In this document: piece after piece, positions 14,863 through 21,093 of the stretch
Numbering within the stretch: position 1 is the first letter of the stretch
How the letters are laid out: the number at the start of each line of letters is the position of its first letter
IMG/VR virus record: IMGVR_UViG_3300009418_000148
Coordinates: 1 to 21,093 of that record
Source of the DNA: a virus
Length of the DNA: 21,093 nt
Reading direction: 5' to 3' (one strand)
The notes under the pieces: model-generated
Database searches by the model: none
What the model was told of the DNA's origin: nothing
Seen by the model: only the letters and a program-made list of their open reading frames with translations
Program-made: the position numbers and the translations under genes

Positions 14863-15582
14863 TTATTGTTTGACGCCAGGCTCTAATATACTTTTGTACA
14901 CAAAATATTTTATCTTGGCCATATCCGTGCCGGCCCCAGATATATCAATATTATCCGGAACCGTCTTGCCCATTTTCCCCCACATATCAATCATTTGCTT
15001 ACTCGGTATGAAATTATCCATCAATCGTTTACCACCTATGAATACGCGGCGGTTTGGGCTCAAATGCTTGGCCAAAAGATCCTCTGATTCTTTATCCCAA
15101 TTTTTTTCTGCTTGTGGGGCGTCGAGTTCAGCGCTGTAAACATCTCGCGGCTGTTGCCATTGTCCTGGTGCGACAGGTTTCAAACCTGTGCGGCCCATAC
15201 CTCCACGCAAGGGATCTCCAGAATGTTTCTTAAGCCAGTCTCCGATCTCGGCCCAAAATGACTTTTCCTCTTCTGGAGGCAACTCTTGTGTTGCGGCGGC
15301 TACTTCTTTTGATGGAGGTTCAGGTGGAGCGCCGGCGAATGCTGGTGTTGAAGTGAGAATACTTGTAACAGCCATCAACGGCAAGCCATATTTCATTGCC
15401 AATCTCTTAGCAGTATCCTTGAGGCCTTCAGCCAACAGTTCTTCTATTTCTTTTTGCGACTTGCCCTCAGTCAGCAACTTTATAAAACTCTCTTTGATAT
15501 ATTTTTCAAATTCTTTTTCAATAAGAACTCTTTGTGTTTCTTCTACAATGACCTCTTTTAATTGTGATTGAGCAAATCTCAT
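14863..15582 (-). CDS. Tagged protein with buried signal-peptide-like segment
   Basis: 239 residues, ATG in an ATGA overlap with the previous stop. The N-terminus MRFAQSQLKEVIVEETQ is a divergent tag with I12-V13-E14. More (Leu/Ile)-x-Glu sites follow: IKE31, LTE39 and LAE52, the last two each followed by Gly. Directly after LAE52 a positive stretch (GLKDTAKRLAMKYG) leads into a hydrophobic core (LPLMAVTSILTST) and PAFA-G, which together look like a Sec signal peptide ending at Ala83, although it is 50 residues from the N-terminus. The rest is a Pro/Glu linker and a mixed C-terminal region (RRVFIGGKRLMDNFIPSKQM). No enzyme motif. Just upstream of the terminase. An internal or pilot-type protein is my inference. 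Confidence 0.7.
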   Translation of the reverse strand: MRFAQSQLKEVIVEETQRVLIEKEFEKYIKESFIKLLTEGKSQKEIEELLAEGLKDTAKRLAMKYGLPLMAVTSILTSTPAFAGAPPEPPSKEVAAATQELPPEEEKSFWAEIGDWLKKHSGDPLRGGMGRTGLKPVAPGQWQQPRDVYSAELDAPQAEKNWDKESEDLLAKHLSPNRRVFIGGKRLMDNFIPSKQMIDMWGKMGKTVPDNIDISGAGTDMAKIKYFVYKSILEPGVKQ

Positions 15583-15914
15583 TTTTTTGGCTGTATCGCT
15601 TTCATCACCATATTGGCTGTAGCAGTATCGTTACCCAAAGCAAGCAGCAACCCTCTAGAGGAATCTCCCTCTTGTGGAAGTTGATGTCGTAAAACCAACT
15701 GTATAAGTTGTGCATATTCCTTTTTTGATTTGACAGCTGGAAGTATAGACCTAACCCTCTCCACAGCGCTCAATAATTTTTCTTTAGGTTTCCCCGCGGG
15801 AGCCGCTGTTGGGGGAGCCGCGGCGGGGGCGCCTGCTGCATCAGTTCTAAGTTCCATTATTTTATCAAGCTCTTCCTTGATGATTTTCTCAATCTGTGAT
15901 TTGGTAAATTTCAT
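15579..15914 (-). CDS. Tagged protein with Ala/Pro linker and helical domain
   Basis: 111 residues, ATG in an ATGA overlap with the gene before, and itself overlapping the next by ATGA. Three parts: the tag MKFTKSQIEKIIKEEL (I12-K13-E14), an Ala/Pro-rich linker at about residues 25-45 (AAGAPAAAPPTAAPAGKPKE), and a helical domain at 47-111 (LLSAVERVRSILPAVKSKKE, then YAQLIQLVLRHQL and NMVMKAIQPKK). The domain order resembles a targeting peptide joined to a cargo by a flexible linker. The cargo domain is not recognised. Lying two genes before terminase, it could also be considered for the small terminase role, but there is no helix-turn-helix I can defend. Confidence 0.72.
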   Translation of the reverse strand: MKFTKSQIEKIIKEELDKIMELRTDAAGAPAAAPPTAAPAGKPKEKLLSAVERVRSILPAVKSKKEYAQLIQLVLRHQLPQEGDSSRGLLLALGNDTATANMVMKAIQPKK

Positions 15915-16483
15915 TGTTCTTTCTTCCTTGTTACATTTTGGGGTTTTTTACCCTTGCCAATTTCAAAATTTTTGTTATAAGCTAACCAAGTTTTCGTAAT
16001 TTGATCTAGATGTTCTTTCGCAGAAGATCCTTCTTCGACGGCGACAACTCCATCTAGCCCGCCAATTTTGTACATGCAATTCGCCTGACAAGTGCTTCTA
16101 ACATTACTAATATGTTGGACCATAATGTCTGGATCGCCTTCTTTCGTTAGAGATAAACTATCTCCTGTAATTTTTTTATACTCTCTTTTTAAATAATTTG
16201 CTATATCGTTAATGTTGGCTGTAATTGTATTTTCAAATCTATTTTTATCATGAGTTTCTTTAAGCTTAATCTCTGCATGATATAAAATATTTAATTTATT
16301 TCCATGAAAGCGAACCTTAAATCCATCAATTTCTCTACTTTCTAAAACAGAATCACCTTCTTCCCTTCGAAGTCCCATTTTTTTCTCTTCGCCATCGGCA
16401 GTATAACGCTCATCGTGCGAACCATCATAAGCATTCGCTGCTGCTTGTGAGATCCCTTTTATAATATCTAATACAGTTGCCAT
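15911..16483 (-). CDS. Conserved phage protein of unknown function (AAANAYDG type)
   Basis: 190 residues starting MATVLDIIKGISQAAANAYD. A block GLRREEGDSVLESREIDGFK leads into a beta-rich middle (VRFHGNKLNILYHAEIKLKE), then a helix (IANYLKREYKKITGDSLSLT) and VRSTCQANCMYKIGGLDG. I recall proteins of this layout in many marine T4-like phages, always near terminase and uncharacterised. Two cysteines at about residues 136 and 140 could be a metal or disulphide pair. Ribosome binding site CTAGGAG 7 bases from the ATG. The C-terminus is basic (GKGKKPQNVTRKKEQ). A virion role is likely from context only. Confidence 0.7.
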   Translation of the reverse strand: MATVLDIIKGISQAAANAYDGSHDERYTADGEEKKMGLRREEGDSVLESREIDGFKVRFHGNKLNILYHAEIKLKETHDKNRFENTITANINDIANYLKREYKKITGDSLSLTKEGDPDIMVQHISNVRSTCQANCMYKIGGLDGVVAVEEGSSAKEHLDQITKTWLAYNKNFEIGKGKKPQNVTRKKEQ

Positions 16484-16511
16484 TATTTATCTCCTAGCTG
16501 TACATAATGAT

Positions 16512-17273
16512 TCAATATAAGTAGTTCTGTCTTTCTTTAATGTCTACGACTTTTTCGAAAACGACCATGGTATTATGATGTATCCAGTTTTTGTAGTTTT
16601 CATCTTCTCCAAGTATTCGGGCGTCTCCGTCGCGTTTGCCTCCCTCCCGAGCGCGCACCGCCGGGTCGTAACGACGTTTCTTTCCTAGAATTTTATTATA
16701 AATATAAGGTGTGATATAATAAATTAAGTTCCAATTTAAGTTTAGATCATTAAAAAACTCAAGCCACTGATCATGCTTCCAACATGTTAAATGAAGATTC
16801 TGTTTCTTGTTTGGGCGATAGCCTTCTGGAGTATTTGATATTCCGTGAGCAATATATCTATTGGATACTCTAAAACATTCTCTATGTGCCTCTTCTTGAT
16901 CTGAGGGTAATAGATGTTCAATAACATCTGTTGACATAACCAAATCAAAAGAATTGTCTTCATAGGGTATGTTAGTTGCAGAAGCTACTTTTCCTTTGTA
17001 GCCCTTTCGTTTAACTTTGTCTATAGCCGTGCGTGATGGATCAATTCCACAAACTAGTTTTCCCAGATCTTTCGCCATATAATTAAGTCCAATTCCAGGA
17101 CCGCATCCGATGTCAAGAACTGAATGGAATTTTATTTTTGAAGGATTAATACAATATCGAAACATACCAGGATAATGCGAGTCATTTAATAAATTGGTAC
17201 AAATTCCGCCATAATTATGTTTTTTATATAGTGTTTCATATATTTCATTATAAAATTTTAATTTATTATCCAT
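16512..17273 (-). CDS. SAM-dependent methyltransferase, class I
   Basis: 253 residues. Motif I is VLDIGCGPGIGLNYM (about 52-66), motif II LVCGIDPSRTAIDKV, then ATNIPYEDNSFDLVMSTDVI followed by EHLLP, the standard SAM-binding fold of Methyltransf_11-type enzymes. The C-terminal half (HLTCWKHDQWLEFFNDLNLN onwards) is substrate-specific, and the target is unknown. Phage enzymes of this kind can modify DNA, proteins or sugars; the nearby fibre gene makes virion or glycan modification a possibility but gives no proof. A very G+C-rich stretch (16621-16680) encodes a Arg/Gly/Asp-rich insert (VRAREGGKRDGDAR). The ribosome binding site is weak (GAAG), and the gene starts 3 bases after the previous stop. 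Confidence 0.85.
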   Translation of the reverse strand: MDNKLKFYNEIYETLYKKHNYGGICTNLLNDSHYPGMFRYCINPSKIKFHSVLDIGCGPGIGLNYMAKDLGKLVCGIDPSRTAIDKVKRKGYKGKVASATNIPYEDNSFDLVMSTDVIEHLLPSDQEEAHRECFRVSNRYIAHGISNTPEGYRPNKKQNLHLTCWKHDQWLEFFNDLNLNWNLIYYITPYIYNKILGKKRRYDPAVRAREGGKRDGDARILGEDENYKNWIHHNTMVVFEKVVDIKERQNYLY

Positions 17274-17276
17274 TCT

Positions 17277-17981
17277 TCAAACCAAATCACTATCCCGTTT
17301 AAATGGTACATTAACTCTCATCCATGGTTTACCATATTTTACATCCGGGGAAATATATACTTTTGATTTTTTATAGTTTTTCCACCAATTTTCTGCTTTC
17401 TTTCTCCAAGTTGGAACTTTGGTTTGTTTTTTAAATTTCAAAAAAGAACGCAACGCCTGTTGTCGTTTTTTGTCTGGTATCTTGACATCAGATAAAATTT
17501 TATCATACACAAGAACTGGATTTTCTTTTGTTTCTGCAGCCCAAGCTTCGTCCGTTGTTGGGAGCATAGCAGCAGTTCCCATTAAAAAGGCTAGCACAAT
17601 CTCTTTTATGCCCTCATTTAACTCTTTTTTTTTTATTGCTTCTTCTACTTCTTCTTTAATGATTTGTTCTAACTGGGTGATTGTGTCCTCTTCTGGAGGT
17701 CTTCGTCCGCCGGGGTTGGTATCTGTTGTAGGCTTGGCTGTCCACTCACGCTCTGCCTCCGGTTCTGCAAATCTACTTGGTTTTTCTCCTGTAGACAAAG
17801 AATCATAAAGTTTAGCAGTTAGCTCTTCAATTGAATCTTCAAACTCTGCACGAATTCTGCGAGTTTCCGAATACAAGTCGTTAATATCCAATCTATTTTG
17901 AGCTATCAGTTGAGAATCAGTCATCTCATTAGTAAATGCTTCTTTGATAAGTTGTTTTAATTGTGATTTGGTTAGTTTCAT
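17277..17981 (-). CDS. Tagged protein with second internal tag and hydrophobic segment
   Basis: 234 residues, ATG in an ATGA overlap with the previous gene. N-terminus MKLTKSQLKQLIKEAF with I12-K13-E14 then Ala. Residues about 20-65 are helical (RRIRAEFEDSIEELTAKLYD), then a polar Pro/Gly linker (68-98), then a second tag-like helix ITQLEQIIKEEVEEAIKKKE (101-120). LNE123 followed by Gly is another candidate protease site, directly before a hydrophobic segment (IVLAFLMGTAAMLP) and DEAWA-A, a signal-peptidase-like end. The C-terminal third is basic and aromatic (KKAENWWKNYKKSKVYIS). The same order of tag, I/L-x-E-Gly, hydrophobic core and AxA occurs in the protein at 14863-15582. No known family. 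Confidence 0.72.
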   Translation of the reverse strand: MKLTKSQLKQLIKEAFTNEMTDSQLIAQNRLDINDLYSETRRIRAEFEDSIEELTAKLYDSLSTGEKPSRFAEPEAEREWTAKPTTDTNPGGRRPPEEDTITQLEQIIKEEVEEAIKKKELNEGIKEIVLAFLMGTAAMLPTTDEAWAAETKENPVLVYDKILSDVKIPDKKRQQALRSFLKFKKQTKVPTWRKKAENWWKNYKKSKVYISPDVKYGKPWMRVNVPFKRDSDLV

Positions 17982-18355
17982 TTATTTGGTCTCCACCCCT
18001 CTAGCCAGCGCTCTTCTCTTCTTTCAACATATTGAACATAACATTTAAAACAGCAGTCATATTTGTTCATGTATGTATCGTCCTTCACGCTAAAAGAATA
18101 AATCTCACACACTGGACAAGTTCTAGTGCTTGCTTTATTAAGTAGTTTTTTGCTGACTAAAAAACCATCTTTCTCAACCTTTTCGACTTTATCCTTTTTT
18201 CTTCTCTGCTGATCAACAAACTCTTTCAATTGTGAAAGATATTCTTTCTCTTTTTCCTCGTCCCAATTGGCTTTTGGATGTTGAACTGCTTCTTTGCCAT
18301 ACTTCTTCTGAATGGCTTGTTCAATTTTTGCTATGTAATTTGGATCTTTTTTCAT
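17978..18355 (-). CDS. Small zinc-ribbon-like protein
   Basis: 125 residues. The first 75 are charged helix (IEQAIQKKYGKEAVQHPKAN, later LKEFVDQQRRKKDKVEKVEK). The C-terminal part has CPVCEIYSF at about residue 81 and DCCFKCYVQYVERREERW from about residue 100, giving a CxxC and CxxC pair that most likely binds zinc. It ends WLEGWRPNK. The layout resembles uncharacterised small zinc-finger proteins found near structural genes of marine phages, by recollection. One base separates it from the fibre gene stop, and it overlaps the next gene by ATGA, so it is tightly coupled to both. It could be an assembly factor for the fibre or a regulator; neither can be shown. Confidence 0.75.
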   Translation of the reverse strand: MKKDPNYIAKIEQAIQKKYGKEAVQHPKANWDEEKEKEYLSQLKEFVDQQRRKKDKVEKVEKDGFLVSKKLLNKASTRTCPVCEIYSFSVKDDTYMNKYDCCFKCYVQYVERREERWLEGWRPNK

Positions 18356-18356
18356 T

Positions 18357-21093
18357 TTATGCCGAATGATAAGTGCATGTAATTAATTTTGTGGTACCTG
18401 ATTCATTAGCCCAAATAACAGGCTCAGTGGCTTTCGCTACAGTATAATTATGAAGTAAATCATCATCTTGTTTCTTGCCATGGCCAACAGTGTTTGAAGA
18501 ACAAATATAATCGCCCAATTCAATGTCACCGCCTTCCGAACAAACTAGAATGTGACCATCACCTAAACAAAAAATTGAATGAAAGTTTTCTTCATCGAAG
18601 CCTCCCGGGATGTCGGGTTCATATGGATATTTGCGGCTGTAGACTCCAAAAACAGCTTTATCCTTCGCTTGAGTTGTTTTTTCAGCAGAATAATTAACTT
18701 TTTTTCTTTCTGGTCCAGTTGTAGTAGATATAATTTTGATTAATGTTCCATATGGATATCCATTTTCGTTATCTTCTTCTGGAATTGAAACATCATGATT
18801 TGCTGTAAAAGCGCCATATGATACAGTTCCTCCTGAAAAAGTGATCTTCCCTTGAGTCACGCCATTACCGGCCAGGAAGATGAGGGGTGTGCCAGCGGAT
18901 TCGTTCGGGGCGAAGGCGTCTGTACCACATTGTATTGAGAGACCATGGTTCGAGATATTTTCACCATCGTTCTCGATGTGCGCGGCGGCGCCAGGGCCCT
19001 CGTGGGTGACGATAAAGGGATACCTCGGCGTCAATTCGTCGATGGGGATGTAGTTGGAGTTCGCTTCGCCGCTCCTGATAGACACATATCCCTCGGCGTT
19101 GCGGTTGAGGGGAGCAGCAGTTTTGGCGCCGGCGGCCCATACCTTCAGACTCGTTGACATAAAATTGCCTGTCAACTCCAATATCGAACCGTTAAATATA
19201 AGATTAGCTTCTCCATCAAGTTCTGTTGTAGTACTGCCAATTGATACTAGTCTGCCTTCTGTTTGATTGTTGAGAGCAGTTATCGTACCAGCGGGGCCAT
19301 CTTGCCAAGAACAAGTTCCGTCACCGTCTTCTCTTAAAAATTTATCTCCTCCTGACTCGCCAGTAGAAGCTAATTCAGTGCCTTCCAAATTGCAAGCAAA
19401 TGTTAAATCATAAGGATCGGCGTTCGAACCAGGAGAAGTATCAGTCCAGTTGATATCAATACCAGCACCTTCTACAAATTTAACTTCCTTTGCATTTGTA
19501 ACTGTGACTTCTGTGCCGTCGCCGTCCTCGAGAACCCAGTTTGTCATGCCTGCGGCGACGGAAGACATGTTGGCTGACACGTCCATGAATTGTAGAAGAT
19601 ACCAATTAGTTCCGTCAAAAACCCACTGAGTAACATCGCCATTGGCAGTGGTTATATTAGTTGAGCCGCCCTTTAAATTAGTACTGGTCACATCGTAAAC
19701 AACTGCAGCCGTTGAAATAACGGTAATAATTTGGCCAGCGACACCATCATCAAACATCCTCAAGGTCTGCCCGCTAGCGTGAGTTTTGAAAAGATTCCCG
19801 CCCTTTACCGATGGCGTGATATCGCTTGAACTAAAAGTTGAGAACGTTCCAGCAGGCCCACTAAATGCAGCTGGACCTTTTACCAGCAGTGAAGAACCAG
19901 TGATTGCGCCTTTTGCACAAGAGAACGAACCAGTTAAAGTAACAGTTCCAGGGTTACCAGTTCCAATTGTCACTTCACTTGTGGCTACGTTAAGTGATGA
20001 ACCAGTTATTTGACCAAAAGTAGCGTGTGTTCCAGAGACGGCTCCAGACAAATGCGCAGAACCGAAGATATGTGCGTCTCCAGTTATTCTAAGAAGAGAA
20101 CCAGTTATTTGACCAAAAGTAGCGTGTGTCCCAGAGACGGCTCCTAAAGTGGCAGCTGGTTTGCCACCTAGAGTTCCAAAACCTGAGCCTTCAGAAAAAG
20201 TAAAATAGGCACTGTCTGTCAATTGACCGTTTGAAGTGGCAAAAGTAGCTCTGCCTGACGTTAAATTAGCAACTCTTAAAGTAGTGCCAGATAAAGCACC
20301 TTTTACACAAGCGAACGAGCCAGTTAAAGTGACAGTCCCGGGATTTCCAGTCCCAATTGTCACTTCGCTTGTGGACAAGTTGAGTGATGAACCAGTTATT
20401 TGACCAAAAGTAGCGTGTGTTCCAGAAACGGCTCCAGACAAATGCGCAGAACCGAAGATATGTGCGTCTCCAGTTATTCTAAGAAGAGAACCAGATACTT
20501 GCCCAAAGGTGCCATGGGTTCCAGTGACTGCTCCTAAGTCAGAACCCGGTTTGCCGGCTATAGTTTTGGTAATACTAAGTTCAGATCCAGTAATTGGCCC
20601 ACCACGTAAGTAAATGGCAGATCCAGTAATAGCTCCTAAGTCAGAACCCGGTTTGCCGGCTATAGTAGCAGCAGTGAATGAACCAGTCAATATAACTTGG
20701 CCCATGTCAGCCTCTGCGCCAATGGTAACTTCTCCAGTATATATCCAAAGACCAGATCCTGTAAGGGCACCTACATTGGTAGTCACTGAGTCAAAATACA
20801 CAGGACCTGTAGCTGTATAAGTTGAGCCAGTGATTGCTCCCAGGTTAGCAGCTGGCTTACCACCCAGTGTCGTCCCGTCAAATGTAAATTTGGAACTATC
20901 CGTTAATTGACCATTTGAAGTGGCATAAGCAACTCTACCAGATGTTAAATTAGCCAATCTTAATGTAGAACCAGTAAGGGCCCCTATGAGCCCGCTGCCA
21001 GTTAATTTAAGAGACGAGCCAGTAATTTGACCAAAGGTGCCATGAGTGCCAGTGACAGCACCAAAGAAGGTGGCTGGTCTTCCGCCCAGTGTC
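18357..21093 (-). CDS. Repeat-rich tail-fibre-like protein, N-terminus outside window
   Basis: At least 911 residues; the frame is open to the right edge, so the true start lies outside (a TTG at 20957 is not a believable start because the repeats continue through it). The N-terminal half is built of Gly/Thr/Ser-rich repeats such as GKPGSDLGAITGS, GTHATFGQITGSSL and ITGDAHIFGSAHLSG, likely a beta-spiral or triple-beta shaft. Next is a segment YDVTSTNLKGGS with DVTQWVFDGTNWYLLQF, then GGDKFLREDGDGTCSWQDG, both familiar from marine phage fibres. The last 110 residues (FHSIFCLGDGHILVCSEGGD, ELGDYICSSN, YTVAKATEPV) form the conserved C-terminal domain of such fibres. It probably contacts the host surface. 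A G+C-rich block (about 18870-19160) lies inside. Confidence 0.85.
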   Translation of the reverse strand, partial: TLGGRPATFFGAVTGTHGTFGQITGSSLKLTGSGLIGALTGSTLRLANLTSGRVAYATSNGQLTDSSKFTFDGTTLGGKPAANLGAITGSTYTATGPVYFDSVTTNVGALTGSGLWIYTGEVTIGAEADMGQVILTGSFTAATIAGKPGSDLGAITGSAIYLRGGPITGSELSITKTIAGKPGSDLGAVTGTHGTFGQVSGSLLRITGDAHIFGSAHLSGAVSGTHATFGQITGSSLNLSTSEVTIGTGNPGTVTLTGSFACVKGALSGTTLRVANLTSGRATFATSNGQLTDSAYFTFSEGSGFGTLGGKPAATLGAVSGTHATFGQITGSLLRITGDAHIFGSAHLSGAVSGTHATFGQITGSSLNVATSEVTIGTGNPGTVTLTGSFSCAKGAITGSSLLVKGPAAFSGPAGTFSTFSSSDITPSVKGGNLFKTHASGQTLRMFDDGVAGQIITVISTAAVVYDVTSTNLKGGSTNITTANGDVTQWVFDGTNWYLLQFMDVSANMSSVAAGMTNWVLEDGDGTEVTVTNAKEVKFVEGAGIDINWTDTSPGSNADPYDLTFACNLEGTELASTGESGGDKFLREDGDGTCSWQDGPAGTITALNNQTEGRLVSIGSTTTELDGEANLIFNGSILELTGNFMSTSLKVWAAGAKTAAPLNRNAEGYVSIRSGEANSNYIPIDELTPRYPFIVTHEGPGAAAHIENDGENISNHGLSIQCGTDAFAPNESAGTPLIFLAGNGVTQGKITFSGGTVSYGAFTANHDVSIPEEDNENGYPYGTLIKIISTTTGPERKKVNYSAEKTTQAKDKAVFGVYSRKYPYEPDIPGGFDEENFHSIFCLGDGHILVCSEGGDIELGDYICSSNTVGHGKKQDDDLLHNYTVAKATEPVIWANESGTTKLITCTYHSA
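19906..20104 (-). repeat. Fibre gene direct repeat, copy 1
   Basis: This copy matches 20296-20494 at a fixed offset of 390 bases, or 130 residues, in frame. The stretch 19994-20104 is almost identical to 20384-20494, with only a few changed bases, while the outer part is more diverged. It encodes the IFGSAHLSGAVSGTHATFGQ region and its flanks. Confidence 0.88.
20296..20494 (-). repeat. Fibre gene direct repeat, copy 2
   Basis: Partner of the copy at 19906-20104. The near-identical core suggests recent duplication or gene conversion; it offers a site for length change of the fibre shaft by recombination. Confidence 0.88.
20683..20784 (-). repeat. Module shared with the 6371-7141 virion protein
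   Basis: Ungapped partner of 6831-6932, both in frame, encoding the NVG-TGSGL-IYTGE-ADMGQVILTG block. The link between a fibre and a protein beside the capsid genes is described under findings. Confidence 0.8.

Noticed and set aside
20955-20957. TTG as the start of the fibre gene
   Set aside because: The same frame continues to the window edge with the same repeats (GTHGTFGQITGSSL), so the gene is truncated by the window.
1-21093. tRNA genes, CRISPR arrays, insertion sequences, introns or homing endonucleases
   Set aside because: None seen on reading; gaps are too short for tRNAs in most places, repeats are all in frame within genes, and no transposase or endonuclease motifs occur.

Overview
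The window is a stretch of a tailed-phage genome: the head, neck and packaging cassette of a T4-like (Tevenvirinae-type) myovirus. All supported genes lie on the minus strand, so transcription reads from right to left and the gene order below follows falling coordinates. Coding density is very high: no gap exceeds about 105 bases, and many neighbours overlap by ATGA or GTGA. There are no tRNAs, CRISPR arrays or insertion sequences. Fibre C-terminus style, a phage-borne bS21 ribosomal protein and the gene set resemble uncultured aquatic (marine) T4-like phages; this placement is by recollection of families, and the host cannot be named from the window. Ribosome binding sites of the AGGAG type are common, so the host uses Shine-Dalgarno initiation.

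Right part (21093-14863): a large repeat-rich fibre protein truncated at the window edge, a small zinc-ribbon protein, a tagged protein with a hydrophobic segment, a SAM methyltransferase, a conserved protein of unknown function, and two more tagged proteins. Middle (14851-8240): large terminase (gp17), portal (gp20), two proteins of unknown function where T4 has gp67/gp68, a small membrane protein, a tagged small protein, the prohead protease (gp21) and another tagged protein. Left-middle (8243-3339): a tagged-like protein, ribosomal protein bS21, two beta-rich probable virion proteins, the scaffold (gp22) and the major capsid protein (gp23), closed by a strong UUCG-loop terminator. Left (3236-1): neck proteins like gp13 and gp14, the sheath stabiliser gp15 and the start of tail sheath gp18.

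How it fits together: the portal nucleates a prohead around a core made of gp22 and internal proteins, gp23 forms the shell, gp21 cuts prohead proteins at (Leu/Ile)-x-Glu, gp17 packages DNA, and gp13/gp14/gp15 close the head and join it to the sheathed tail.

The most interesting signal is a shared N-terminal tag, consensus M-[KR]-[LF]-[TA]-[KQ]-x-Q-[LI]-x-x-[ILV]-I-[KV]-E, on five otherwise unrelated proteins (starts at 17981, 15914, 15582, 9533, 8623), with a sixth looser copy (8243) and an internal copy. In all five the tag ends in I/x/E with Glu at residue 14, which fits the T4 gp21 protease rule. I propose that it is a capsid-targeting sequence analogous to that of the T4 internal proteins, marking a multi-gene set of packaged and possibly ejected proteins.
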